Of a stretch of DNA of 64,000 nucleotides, positions 33,499 to 45,200 are shown piece by piece. The stretch lies in contig JBFXEW010000005.1 of the NCBI GenBank assembly GCA_050179685.1, positions 124,001 to 188,000 of the forward strand. Direction: 5' to 3'. The position numbers were made by a program, and so were the translations under genes. The stretch's first letter is position 1, and each line of letters starts with the position of its first letter. This DNA is from GWE2-40-63 sp050179685 (GTDB lineage Bacteria; Bacteroidota; Bacteroidia; Bacteroidales; SZUA-534). Below the pieces are notes generated by a model that searched no databases, was not told where the DNA came from, and worked only from the letters and a program-made list of their open reading frames with translations.

Positions 33499-34692
33499 CT
33501 ATACTTCCAAATCGCCATTCACTTCTTCGCTCCAGGGCAAACCATATTTGCCAATCAGTCCCATAAAGGGATCGGGATCGAATTCTTCGACATTGAAAAC
33601 CCCCGGTTTTTTCCATTTTCCGGTAAGCAGCATCATGGCTCCCAACATGGCCGGAACTCCGGTAGTGTAGGAAACTCCCTGTGCACCGGTTTCGTTGTAG
33701 GCATCCTGGTGTTTGCAATTATTCCAGATGTAGTAGGTTTTTTCTTTACCCTCTTTAATACCGCGAATACGACAACCAATCGAAGTTTCGCCGGTATAAT
33801 TTTCACCCAAATCACCCGGATTTGGCAAAGTTTCTTTTAAGAATTGTAAGGGTACAATTTCTACACCTTTATACATAATGGGCTCAATACTGGCCATTCC
33901 AATATTCTGAATTACACGCAAATGGGTAAGGTATTCGTCACCAAAAGTCATCCAGAAACGGGCACGTTTTAAGCTGGGAAAATTTTTAACCAGCGATTCC
34001 AGTTCTTCGTGGTAAATAACATACGAATTGCGGGCACCAATATTTGGATAGTTCAACGCCTTTTTGATGGCGTGGGGTTCGGTTTCGACCCATTTTCCGT
34101 TTTCCCAGAATTTTCCTTTTTGGGTTACCTCACGGATATTAATTTCGGGATTAAAGTTGGTTGCAAAAGCTTTACCATGATCGCCTGCATTGCAATCGAC
34201 AATATCGAGGTAATGCATTTCATCGAAATGATGTTTGGCCGCAAAAGCGGTATAGATGCTGGTTACTCCGGGATCGAATCCACAACCTAAAATGGCGGTC
34301 AAACCTTTCTCCTTAAACCTTTCGTGATAAGCCCATTGCCAACTGTACTCAAAATGAGCTTCGTCTTTCGGTTCGTAATTTGCCGTGTCGAGGTAATGTA
34401 CTCCGGCTTCAAGACAGGCTTCCATAATGGTTAAATCCTGATAAGGCAAAGCCACATTTATTACCATCGCGGGTTTAAACGAAGAAATTAATGCTACCAG
34501 TTCCGGTACATTATCGGCATCGACCTGTGCGGTTTTTACCCGATTACCACCCACACGACTGGCAATGGCATCGCATTTTGATTTGGTACGACTGGCCAGC
34601 ATAATATCGCTGAACACTTCAGGTAATGAGGCACATTTTTGGGTTACTACGCTCCCCACACCTCCTGCTCCAATAATTAATACTTTCGACAT
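33499..34692 (-). CDS. Carboxynorspermidine synthase/dehydrogenase (saccharopine dehydrogenase family)
   Basis: 397-aa NADPH enzyme that condenses putrescine or diaminopropane with aspartate-semialdehyde to carboxyspermidine or carboxynorspermidine. Rossmann motif VLIIGAGGVGSVV (about 4-16), then ASRTKSKCDAI, and the lyase-like C-terminal domain with GCGFDPGVTSIYTAFA, PNIGARNSYVIYHEELESL and GAQGVSYTTGVPAMLGA. Pairing with nspC identifies it as CANSDH rather than a lysine-pathway saccharopine dehydrogenase. Its own promoter lies in the divergent region shared with the agmatinase gene. Confidence 0.92.
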   Translation of the reverse strand: MSKVLIIGAGGVGSVVTQKCASLPEVFSDIMLASRTKSKCDAIASRVGGNRVKTAQVDADNVPELVALISSFKPAMVINVALPYQDLTIMEACLEAGVHYLDTANYEPKDEAHFEYSWQWAYHERFKEKGLTAILGCGFDPGVTSIYTAFAAKHHFDEMHYLDIVDCNAGDHGKAFATNFNPEINIREVTQKGKFWENGKWVETEPHAIKKALNYPNIGARNSYVIYHEELESLVKNFPSLKRARFWMTFGDEYLTHLRVIQNIGMASIEPIMYKGVEIVPLQFLKETLPNPGDLGENYTGETSIGCRIRGIKEGKEKTYYIWNNCKHQDAYNETGAQGVSYTTGVPAMLGAMMLLTGKWKKPGVFNVEEFDPDPFMGLIGKYGLPWSEEVNGDLEV

Positions 34693-34767
34693 TCCAATTT
34701 TTTTTTAATCAAGTTAAGTCCCCGCCTATCATGGGATTTAAATTGTTTAGAAAAACAGATAAGCGCT

Positions 34768-34799
34768 CAAAAATAAGGAAATCGAAAACAGAAAGCCAA
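34768..34799 (-). promoter_or_regulatory. Predicted promoter of the carboxynorspermidine genes
   Basis: On the minus strand: TTG at 34799-34797, 21 bases, then TATTTTTG at 34775-34768, a perfect TAnnTTTG -7 box. It lies about 76 bases before the start codon. Confidence 0.5.
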
Positions 34800-34883
34800 T
34801 TTTACACTCCAAATATTATTTTTCTGCTTTAAAAACATAAACTTTAAAAAGATAGCTTTAATTTCGCATCGAATTTAAAAATT

Positions 34884-35921
34884 ATGAGCACGATGTCTTT
34901 CGACCCAAATGGAATAGGATTGGATAATGGCCATTTTATTGGTCTGCCTTTTACTGAAGATGAAGCAAAAATTGTAATGGTATCTGTTCCCTGGGATGTT
35001 ACTGTTTCGTATGCCGATGGAACCTCAACCGGACCGGAAAACATTTTGCAGGCCTCACTGCAACTCGATCTTTTTGATCCGGAAGTAGAAAATGCCTGGA
35101 AGCTGGGGATTTTTTTACGTCCAGCTGATGAAAAGCAAAAAGCGCTTAACGCTGCTCTGCGTTCTGAAGCAAAAAAATACATCGCATTTTTAGAACAGGG
35201 CGGACAAATTGCTGAAAACAAAGCTATGGCCAAACATCTGGCAGATATAAACCGGCATCACGAACAATTGAACCAGGAACTGTATCAAGCAACAAAAGCT
35301 TTGATTGAAAAAGGAAAGATACCCGCAGTTGTAGGTGGTGAGCATAGTGTTCCACTTGGATTACTGCAAGCTCTTAGCGAAAAAAACAACGAATTTGGCG
35401 TTTTACATATCGATGCCCACATGGATTTACGCGATAGTTTCGAGGGATTTACCTATTCGCATGCATCTATTTTTAATAATGCCATAAAACTTGGATATGT
35501 AACTAATATAGTGCAGGTTGGCATTCGCGATTTTTGTGAACAGGAAGTTGAATTTGCCAACGAACATAAAGTACAGGTTTTTTACGATTACCAGATTCAG
35601 CAAAACAAATACAAAAACCTGAACTGGCATGAGCAATGCGAGCAAATTCTTGAAAAGCTTCCACAAAAAGTTTACATCAGTTTCGACATCGACGGACTCG
35701 ATCCGCAACTTTGTCCCAACACAGGAACACCGGTTGCCGGGGGTTTGGATTTTAATGAAGCACTTTATCTGATAAAACGATTGGTTGAAAGTGGCCGCCG
35801 GATTATTGGTTTTGATTTATGCGAAGTAGGCGGACTGGGTAATGAGTGGGACGGAAATGTTGGTGCCCGGGTTTTGTATAAACTCTGCAACTGGACCGGA
35901 AAATCGAACGGAATGATTTAA
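34884..35921 (+). CDS. speB: Agmatinase/arginase family ureohydrolase
   Basis: 345-aa binuclear manganese hydrolase. Metal-binding motifs are in place: GGEHS (His), then HIDAHMDLR (D-x-H-x-D), and SFDIDGLDPQLCP (D-x-D), plus GGLDF and GFDLCEVGG near the end. It most likely splits agmatine to putrescine and urea, feeding the divergently encoded carboxyspermidine route; arginase or formiminoglutamase activity is not excluded. An insertion of about 60 residues (85-145, rich in Lys/Glu/Gln) precedes the first metal site and is longer than in E. coli SpeB. It ends tail to tail with the next gene, overlapping by four bases. Confidence 0.85.
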   Translation: MSTMSFDPNGIGLDNGHFIGLPFTEDEAKIVMVSVPWDVTVSYADGTSTGPENILQASLQLDLFDPEVENAWKLGIFLRPADEKQKALNAALRSEAKKYIAFLEQGGQIAENKAMAKHLADINRHHEQLNQELYQATKALIEKGKIPAVVGGEHSVPLGLLQALSEKNNEFGVLHIDAHMDLRDSFEGFTYSHASIFNNAIKLGYVTNIVQVGIRDFCEQEVEFANEHKVQVFYDYQIQQNKYKNLNWHEQCEQILEKLPQKVYISFDIDGLDPQLCPNTGTPVAGGLDFNEALYLIKRLVESGRRIIGFDLCEVGGLGNEWDGNVGARVLYKLCNWTGKSNGMI

Positions 35922-38900
35922 ACCCGAATCCCAACTATTATTATATCGTCGACCTGTTCAAAATTGCCACGCCATTCGTCGATGGTCTGGTCAAGAAACA
36001 TTTCCTGTTCAAGCATCGATTGTTTTTGAATACTGAGCAGCAATTCCTTGAATTGTTTCGATTTAAACTTTCGTCCATCGCCTCCACCAAACTGGTCGAC
36101 ATAGCCGTCGGAAAATATATAAATGGTATCGCCTTTTTGAACTTCAATATCGTGATTGGTAAATGAATCCAATTCTTTGATATAAATTCCAATGGGATTT
36201 CTATCGGCTTTAAACTCAATTAATTCGCCATTTCGGATTAAATACAGCGGATTATACGCACCGGCATATTGAATTTTATTAACAGACAGATCGAGAACCA
36301 CCAGAGCTAAATCCATTCCATCTTTGGCTTCGCCCTCTTTACCGGTTTGTTTCATGGTAGTTTTTACATGATAGCGCAGCTGATTTAATATTTCGTTGGC
36401 TTTAATATGTTCCATTTTATTAACAATCTCGTTTAAAAACGAAACGCCCAACATGCTTACAAAAGCCCCGGGAACGCCATGTCCGGTACAATCGGCTGCA
36501 ACAATTACCACTTTCCCGTTTTTCTGGGTCATCCACCAAAAATCGCCACTCACAATATCGCGCGGACGCCATAATACAAAATGCTCAGGTAATAATTCGC
36601 TGGCACGTTCATACGATGGAACCACTGCTTTTTGGATACGCTCGGCATATTTTATACTTGCAGTAATTTCTTCGTTTTGTTTTTCAATTTCGTCTTTTTG
36701 CTCACGAATTTCGGCTGTTTTCTCTTTAATAACTGCCCGTAAGTATCGGGTGTAGGAAATTACAATAAAATAAACCAGGGATAAACCAAGCAAACCGAAC
36801 AACAAAAATGCCCAGACAGTCCGATACCATGGAGGTAAAACAGAAAAAACATAGGTAGCTTCAGAACTTTGATGATTGTAAACATTTTTTGCCTTTACCC
36901 TAAAAACATATTCCTTTTCAGGCAGGTTGGTGTATTCTTTTTTAGTTTCTGTAGTCCATTCGCTCCATTTTTTGTCGTACCCGTCGAGTTTAAAGCTGTA
37001 TTTTGTAGCTTGTTCAACATCAATATTCATGGCTGAATAATAGAATACTAATGAATTGTATTGATAATCGAGAACGGGTTGCAAAGCCGGGGCCTGTTTC
37101 ATACTTACCCAACGGTGTTCATCGTAAAATGCACCATCAAAAATTGTGGAATCCTCGCCTAACATAACCTTTCGGATCTGGCAATAAAAATCGCTCCGAT
37201 AGTTTTTTTCAATAGTTGCATCGAAGCGATAAAGTCCTTCGCTGCCTCCCAACCAGGTTATTCCGCCTTCATCGTGATAAAGCGCGTTGATTTGACCTTT
37301 TATCGTTCCTAAAAAAGGAGTCGGATTCCAAATCATCGATGTATCGCCCCAGCGTTCAAAAAATCCCAGTTCTTCGCGCTCTTCATCCTCAATATAAGTT
37401 ACCAGCCAAAGTTTATTTTCCGTATCGACCGACATGCGATGAATATAGCGCAAACCGGAACCCATAAGTTGATTGATTTGTTGGTGAGGAACAAACGTAT
37501 TTGTAGTTTCATCATGCACCATAACACCTTTGCCTGTACCTATTAACAATTCATTGTTAAAGTTGATAAACAAAAAGGGTCCTTCGGTAAGTCCGGTCTC
37601 TGAATCGTAAAAAGTAATTTCGTCGGAATCTGCTCTTGAAATATTATAAACTCCGGCATTATCGGCCGAAAGCCATAAATCGCCCGTCTTGTCTTCAACA
37701 ATATCGGTAATGCGGCTGCTGATAGAAGGAAAAACCCTCTGGTGGTTCCAGTTTACACCATCAAATTCCAGTTTAACCAAACCTTCTTCAACACCAATAT
37801 AAATTTGTCTGTCGTTCAATTTACTTTGATACAATGCCCAGGGCACACCACTGTAAACCGATTTTGGAATACCATTTACTTTATCGGTAATAAAAATGTC
37901 CTGATTTTTTTCAATAAAAAGCATTTCGTTACGCGCCACTTTATAGTTTGTTGTTATCCAGGTGTCGGAGCGGTTCAGGTTTTCCATGGCTGTAAAATAG
38001 GGCAAAGCTCCATCTTTCGATGGATTCAGCGCATAAACACCCAACGATGTGGCCACATGAATTTTTCCGGCAAAACGGGTTATCGATTCTACATAGCCCT
38101 CGAGTTTGTGGCTTTCGTTAAAAAAAGTAATCGGACTGCTGACCTGAATCTGCCCAATTCCTTTGTGCAAACCCAACCAAAGGTTCTTTTGTTGGTCAAG
38201 TGCCTGAAATTTAATATTTTCGTCAATTAACCCCGTTTGTTTATTAATCCAATACTGAAGCATTCCACTGCTATTAACAACTCCGGCACCGTTAAAAGTT
38301 CCAATGGAAAAAAGTGAGTCGGAAAGTTTTGCGCCACTGTAAATCTGATTCGTTTTAAGAAACGAATCGATGCTAGTTTTAAGCGCACGTAATTTTAGTT
38401 TATTTTCACTTTCTGAAAACTCAATAAGGAATACCCCTGTTTCGTGAATAGCTGCTAAAATGGTACTATCGCGATAAGGCAGCATTACATAAAGTTGCTT
38501 GCCAATAAGTTCTTCGCTACCTGAAATCAATTGTAACGAATCGCCAACACAGCAATAAAGCCCGTTCTCAGCATCGGAAACAAATACCTTATTATAAACA
38601 AGAAATGAATTGTTAAAATATCCATTGGCCGGAAGAATTTGAATTGAATCGTTGGAATAAATAAATAGTTTCTCCTCCGTTTGAAAACATACCTGTTCAT
38701 CGATGCAAAAGGTTTTCCAGACTACACCAAAATTTCTTTCGGCTTCTGAAATTTTTGACAAGAGGGAAACAAATTCAAGTTTGCCTGTAGAACTGGGTTG
38801 CAAATAACCCAATTCATCGGTAGCGCCCACATAAATCCGACTGTTTTTATCGATTGCCAAAGAGCGCACATCAGAATTTGAATGGGTTAAAATTTTACGC

Positions 38901-39136
38901 CAGGTTGTTCCATCGAACTCAAGTATGCCCTCGTTATTTGCAACGTAAATATTCCCTCGAAAATCCTGTACAATAGCCCAATTCTGTGGAAGGGCTTTAT
39001 AATCCTCAGGTGAAAAATTCTTTACAGGAAAAAAACCCAACTCATGAATTGGATCAATTTTGCTCTGTCCACAAACTAGAAATGGGACCATAAATAATAC
39101 AAGAGCTAAAATATGTAACCGAAACAAGCGGGTCAT
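35918..39136 (-). CDS. Beta-propeller sensor with Y_Y_Y domain and SpoIIE-type PP2C phosphatase
   Basis: About 1,072-aa membrane receptor. Signal peptide (LHILALVLFMVPFLVCG); two-component-regulator-type propeller blades through about 700 (WAIVQDFRGNIYVANNEGILEFDG, DLWLSADNAGVYNI, ITWLGGSEGLYRFD); Y_Y_Y domain about 700-770; one membrane helix about 770-790; a coiled coil (EKTAEIREQKDEIEKQNEEI); then a cytoplasmic SpoIIE/PP2C domain with SGDFWW, DCTGHGVPGA, GMDLALVVLD, SDGYVDQFGG and DDIIIVGIRV. The metal-binding aspartates are present. It should dephosphorylate a protein, typically an anti-sigma-antagonist, on an external cue. I start at MTRLF (39136); the Met at 39163 lies within the putative -7 box. 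No partner switch genes are nearby. Confidence 0.9.
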   Translation of the reverse strand: MTRLFRLHILALVLFMVPFLVCGQSKIDPIHELGFFPVKNFSPEDYKALPQNWAIVQDFRGNIYVANNEGILEFDGTTWRKILTHSNSDVRSLAIDKNSRIYVGATDELGYLQPSSTGKLEFVSLLSKISEAERNFGVVWKTFCIDEQVCFQTEEKLFIYSNDSIQILPANGYFNNSFLVYNKVFVSDAENGLYCCVGDSLQLISGSEELIGKQLYVMLPYRDSTILAAIHETGVFLIEFSESENKLKLRALKTSIDSFLKTNQIYSGAKLSDSLFSIGTFNGAGVVNSSGMLQYWINKQTGLIDENIKFQALDQQKNLWLGLHKGIGQIQVSSPITFFNESHKLEGYVESITRFAGKIHVATSLGVYALNPSKDGALPYFTAMENLNRSDTWITTNYKVARNEMLFIEKNQDIFITDKVNGIPKSVYSGVPWALYQSKLNDRQIYIGVEEGLVKLEFDGVNWNHQRVFPSISSRITDIVEDKTGDLWLSADNAGVYNISRADSDEITFYDSETGLTEGPFLFINFNNELLIGTGKGVMVHDETTNTFVPHQQINQLMGSGLRYIHRMSVDTENKLWLVTYIEDEEREELGFFERWGDTSMIWNPTPFLGTIKGQINALYHDEGGITWLGGSEGLYRFDATIEKNYRSDFYCQIRKVMLGEDSTIFDGAFYDEHRWVSMKQAPALQPVLDYQYNSLVFYYSAMNIDVEQATKYSFKLDGYDKKWSEWTTETKKEYTNLPEKEYVFRVKAKNVYNHQSSEATYVFSVLPPWYRTVWAFLLFGLLGLSLVYFIVISYTRYLRAVIKEKTAEIREQKDEIEKQNEEITASIKYAERIQKAVVPSYERASELLPEHFVLWRPRDIVSGDFWWMTQKNGKVVIVAADCTGHGVPGAFVSMLGVSFLNEIVNKMEHIKANEILNQLRYHVKTTMKQTGKEGEAKDGMDLALVVLDLSVNKIQYAGAYNPLYLIRNGELIEFKADRNPIGIYIKELDSFTNHDIEVQKGDTIYIFSDGYVDQFGGGDGRKFKSKQFKELLLSIQKQSMLEQEMFLDQTIDEWRGNFEQVDDIIIVGIRV

Positions 39137-39160
39137 TCGATCAAATTTTTCATGTTCAAA

Positions 39161-39168
39161 CAAATGTA
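39161..39168 (-). promoter_or_regulatory. Predicted -7 element for the propeller-phosphatase gene
   Basis: Minus-strand TACATTTG matches TAnnTTTG. It would start transcription at about 39154, just ahead of the Met at 39136, which supports that start. No -33 TTTG seen. Confidence 0.4.
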
Positions 39169-39201
39169 AAAAAAAACCCTGTAAGAAATTACTTACAGGG
39201 T
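39166..39201 (-). terminator. Rho-independent terminator after the SprB-repeat T9SS gene
   Basis: Perfect 10-bp stem ACCCTGTAAG (39176-39185) / CTTACAGGGT (39192-39201), followed on the minus strand by a U run of about 9. It lies 22 bases past the stop of the 2,572-residue gene and directly before the next minus-strand promoter. Confidence 0.88.
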
Positions 39202-39223
39202 CATAATATCAACCCGGGGTTGA

Positions 39224-42200
39224 TTAATTCACTATAATTCGCTTATAATAAACTTCTTGATCAATACTGATTTGTACAATATAGAATCCTTTTTCTGCTG
39301 ATTCCAAATGAATTTGATGCGAAACTTCGCCCAATTGGTTTTCAAACACTTCGCTAACCAGCAACATCGATGTGGCATCGTAAACCCTGTATCGAATGGT
39401 TCTCGCTTGGTCCAGTTTAAGCGATAAGTTGAACGAGCCATGATTCGGGTTCGGATAAAGCTTAATCATATTTGTCATTTTGTCGACAATTCCCACCGGA
39501 GTTAATTCAACATCAATGGTTCTAAAGGTCGAATTCACAGTAAACGATCCAAAGAAATCCTCGAATCCGGTTTTGGTAACACTGTAATCAAGAACGGCAT
39601 CCATGGTTAAATTATTAAACGTGGTTTCTCCGTCAGCATTGGTTTGTTGCATTACATCGGCAATGGTAACTTCAGCACCTTCAACAGCAACACCTGATGA
39701 AGTAACTTTAAACAAGGCTGCAATACCTGTTCCACCTGTATTGGTTATTGAACCAACGTTTGAACGCGATGTATTCCGGTTAACCGCTTTGGTTGCTGTG
39801 CAGCCATAAGGATGCACAATTTCAATCATGTATTGTAAATTCTCGAGCGGTGCGTCAAAATCGGTGTACGAAGTTAAATTGCTTGCAATACTGTCGTGTT
39901 TTACCCATCCACTTTCCGGAGTATAGCGGTAAATGTAATACGTATTGATTTTAAATCCTTCGTAGTGATCCCAAATCAGGTTAATATTTCCGTTGGTTCC
40001 CAGATTTATGGTTAAGTGCATGGTTTTGTGCAATTCACTTAACTCTGATTCTACGCTACAAGTATTTACTGCTGATATTTTGTAGCGGTACGAGCGCTGT
40101 TTGGCGTTTGAATTCACATCAACAAATAAACTTTCTTCTGTGTATTGTCGCTCACCAATTTTCTGATAAACTCCACTTTGGGTGCTTTCGCGATAAATAT
40201 TATAATAATCGATATCGGTGGCAAAAGGTTTTTCCCAAATAATCTCGTTATTGTTGGTGGTTGTATCAACGGTAACAATACAAATAGAAGGTGTTTCGGG
40301 TTTTTCGGCTACAATTTCGGCCACAGTTGCTCCGGAACATCCCACAGAATCAGTTACCGTAACGGAATAAGCACCCGGATTTACACCAACTAAATCTTCA
40401 CTTGTTGAGCCGGTATTCCATAAGTAATCCAACTGAGTTCCTGAACCTCCATATGCAGTGATGTAAATAGCCCCATCGGAATTTCCGCAAGTTCCTTCAA
40501 TTACCGAATCGACATAAACAACCGGAGCGCCTGACTCACTAATGGCAAACGATTTATTTGCCTGACAGGTATTGGCATCGATAACCGTAACTCCGTAAAC
40601 ACCAAGACCCAAACTACTAATTTCGCTAGCCGTTGAACCGGTACTCCAGGAATAACTGTAGGGAGCCATACCACCACTTACGTTAGTAGTGGCACTACCA
40701 TTGGCCTGACCACAATTGGCATCAAACTCGCCTAATCCAATTAAAATAGGATCGGGTTGATTTACCTGAATACTTTTTACAGAACTACAACCATCTCCAT
40801 CGGTCACATTTATTTCGTAGGGGCCGGCTTCCAGATTATTAATATCTTCGGATGTTGCGCCATTACTCCATGTAATGTTGTATGGAGTTACTCCGCCAGC
40901 TAAACTTACCGCAATGGACCCATTATTTCCGCCATAGCACGAAACATCATTAACTGCATCAACTGTAATAACTGAACCACCCAAATCGTTTACTGTAGCA
41001 ATTCCGGTTTTTGTACATCCATCCTGATCGGTAACCGTAACTACATAAATTCCCGAAACCAGACTATCGATAGTGGTTTTTGTATCTCCGGTAGTCCACA
41101 TGTAAGTGAACGGTTCATTTCCACCTTCAGCAAATACGGTTGCCGAACCATTGTTATCGCCGCAATCGGCATCGTTCGCAATCATGGTTAATTCAATGGG
41201 TGTTGGTGCTGTTACTTCATAACTTTGGATTGAAGTACAGCCTAAGATATCGCTTACCGTAACGGTATAATTACCAGCCAGTAGTTTACTCACATCTTCA
41301 GTGGTCGATTCGTTTGACCAACGGAAAAAGAAAGGAGCGTTTTCGCTACTCACTGTAAGGTTAATAGAACCATAATTATTGCCCTGGCAATCGATATTTA
41401 CTACAACTGCCGATAAATCGGGAGTTGGATTAATGGTAATGCTAACCTGGGTTGGTTCACTTTCGTCGGCACCTACTGTTTGGGTAACATAATATATATA
41501 TTCTCCGGGAGCAGTAACATTGGGTGAATAAGTTCCCGAAGTCCAAATCAGATTTTCCAGCGCCTCGTCGGAATACCATTTTATGTTAATTCCCGATGCT
41601 GTTAAATCCGGAGTTTCTTCACCTTCGCAAATAACTTTGCTCTCGGCAACTGGCGGACGGGCATACATTTCGTCGGCACCAATATCGGGTTTTACAGCAT
41701 CGCGCAGTTCTTTATCAATATCCATGGTAATCTCAGGTAATACCACTGCTTTTTCCATTAAATCGAAACTGATTAAATGCAAATCGCTTTCCGTTAAAAA
41801 TACCGGTTCTACTTCAAACGAATTGGCATCCATACTGCTTAGAGCTTTTAACTCAGTTAAATTAGTTGCAGTTGCACCATAATAAGCATAGCGGGTTCCA
41901 GCGGCATTAATATTATTGTAATCCGATTCTAAAATACTTCCAGAGCCATAGGAATAATAAGCATATCCGTTACTTGTAGTATTAAAAATATTGTTCTTTA
42001 ATTTAATATTGTTTCCTGAATACACATAAAATGCAGAACCACTGTTATCGCCCGTATGATTTACTGAATTGTGGTAAACATTATGATAATCGGAATAATC
42101 AAGATATATCCCATAAGTTCCATTACACTGTACAAAATTATTGGCAATTACACCCGGTGTAACACCGGAACCATCGGTTGAATTTAATTCGATACCTTTT

Positions 42201-45200
42201 ATATTAGTTGCACTTGTGGCAATCTGGTTACCTATAATTTTAACCGCATTGGTACAATAATACAAATTGATAGCTTTGCTTTGTCCCTGTTTAAGAATGT
42301 TATACTGAACAACCGGGTTATTAATTCGATACAAATAAATCTGACTGTATTGGTTTAAAAACTCATTTTCTTCAATTATTATTTGTTCATTCTGATAGTT
42401 CGAATATCCATTCAGGTTAATTCCATAACTATTGTAATTGAACAGGTTATTCTTAATTAGCAAATAATCAACTATATTATCGCTGGGCAAGTAAACACTT
42501 GATAATTCGTTATTCGATGAATTGGTATTCAATCCATTAAACCTATTATTCAATAAATTAATGTGTTGAACATTTCCATCCATAACTAAAAGTGAACCAT
42601 AGCCAACACCCCCTGAATATAAGGTAAGGTTTTTAATGGTAAGGTATTTTGTACCGTTCAGATAGAAAATGTAATTATTACCTGTGGTCTGCACAAAACC
42701 CAAAGACACCTTCGATGAATCCATAGCTTCCGATTGTATAACTACGGTATCGCTTGCCGATGTTCCCGGAATTCCTTTAAAAAACAGATTAACACCGGTA
42801 TAGCTACCATTTTTTATTGCAAAAGTTACCGGTCCGGCAATACCCAGTTCAAACAAGGCCCGGTACATGGAATCAATGGTTGGCATATCACCTCCGGTTC
42901 CAACCGTATAGGTTCCCGATGCCAGGGCCGATGCAGGAGAAAGTATTTCATAAGCTCCAATATCGGGATTGGTTACGTCACGCATAACTCCGTTTAAATC
43001 GGTACTTAGTCCTGAATAGGGTTGTGCTGAAGCATTTAAAAATGGTGATAAGGTATTTAGGTTTTTGACATCCTGGTAAGCCGGAAACACAGCAAGCGAA
43101 TTGGCAAATTGCCCACTGGCGGTTTGCAAATCGGAAAGATTCACATAGGAAATTCCCTGCCAGCGTGCGATATAATTTCCAGGAGTATAAAAATTATTAT
43201 AATCACCAATAATGTTGGTTCCACTTGATATATCAATGGCATAGCCATAACCTGTTTCTTTGGTTCCCAACTCTCCCCGAATGGCAAAGCTATTATTGTA
43301 AATATTCAAATCGCCGCAATACTGAGCATAAAAAGCTTTATCGCCTGTATTGTTCCCGGTAATATTTATACTATTATAATAAACGTTTAATTTTTCACAA
43401 CTGTATGTATAAATGCCATAACTATTATAAGCTCCTGAAGTACTATTCTGAATTGCATTATTTGCAATAACACCCGGCTGGGTACTTGTACCATCGACGT
43501 TATAAAGGTAAATCCCTCCTTCTGAGGTTTTAAAATTGGAATAAATCTTATTATTAATAACTTTTAAGGGACTGCTGGTACCACTTTCACAAGCATTTAG
43601 TTTTATTCCGTATGAATTTTCAGCATTACAGGTAATTGTATTTCTGTCAATTACAGGAGCTACAGCATCGCTAATATATATACCCCGGTAATTTGAAACA
43701 ATTTGATTGTCACGAATAATCAATTGTTCCAATTTTTTACTTCCGGAACCTTTGAAATCAGCAACCCACGAACCGCCATTAAAGGTATTATTTTCAATCA
43801 ACAACTGATTAAAATAAGGATCGTTTTCCCCAGCATAAATAATGATATCGTTGGTTGACATTGAAGCACTGGATCGACCATTAAAGGTACAGCCTTTAAT
43901 GGTAATGTTGTTTAAATTTCCATACATGCTGATGCAGCGGGAATACTCAGAGTTACCGGCTGTAAAGGTCAAATTCTCAAATGTAAAACGGTCGGTACCT
44001 TCCAGTTTGGCAAGGTAGTTATCATCGGCAATGGTTGCTTCGTAAGTAATTATTACATCGCTGGCAACACCTGTTTTTGAACGGATTATTACCGAATCGG
44101 TAGGGTGTACAATAAAAATTTCGGGAATCACAAAATGTTCGTTATAGGTTCCCGATAATACTTCGAAAACCACATTACCCGAAATACCATTTTCGCTGAT
44201 GGATGTAACCGCTTCGCTAATGGTTTCATAGTCTCCTCCAATTCCTATTTCAAAAGTACCTACCAAAGGACTTAGTGTTGAAATGTATTCATCGGCTCCT
44301 ATACATGGTGGAGTTTGGCGAACATCACCATCAATATCATCAGTCACTGAAGCCAGGGTTTCACCAGCTCCTTCGAGCCAGTAAGAATTTATATGCAAAT
44401 CGGTCGCCGATGTATAATTGGGATTTAAACTCAAACTGTTTGCGTCCTGCGATAATGCCGTTTGATAATCACCCAACAAACTGTAGCTTGTTCCTGTCCA
44501 ATACACCAGATTATTACCGGTGGTATACAAATTATTATGGTCGGAACCTAAGTTGGTTGGAGCCGCATATACATAAATAGCATATCCGCTACCATTATTA
44601 GCCAAAATGTTGTTTTTAAGATTCAGGTTACTGTTTCCATCGAGGTACAATGCGGTGCTTCCTGAATTAGCTATAACATTAACAGAATTGTGACTAACAT
44701 CAATATATTGATTGTAACGCAAATACAGACCACTTATCGAACTGTTGTAATTATGGCTTATAAAATTATTTTTTATGATTCCACCAACTGGCCCCACAGT
44801 CGATTCCACCCGAACCGATTGGTAATAACTGGAAGTTGAATTGATTTTATTCTTTTCGATAATCAATGGATTCTCGCAATTATAAATTGAAATTCCATTG
44901 TAAGTAAAATCATTTATTTGGTTTCCCGATAGGGAAATATCTTTACAAAACTCTAACAAGATACTCCGCTCCGAAACATTGAAAACATTAGCTGAAATGT
45001 TAACATTAGTTACCGGAACATCAACCGTAGCATCAATTCCTTTAATGGCTATGTGACGGCTTCCTCCGGTAAAAACGTTTTTTGTAACCAACAAATCATT
45101 GGCCTGATATCCTGAACTAAAAATTACCGCACGATCGCTGGTACCACTACTTGCACCTGCACCAATAAAGGTATTGTTCTCAAAATTAACCTGTTCAGTT

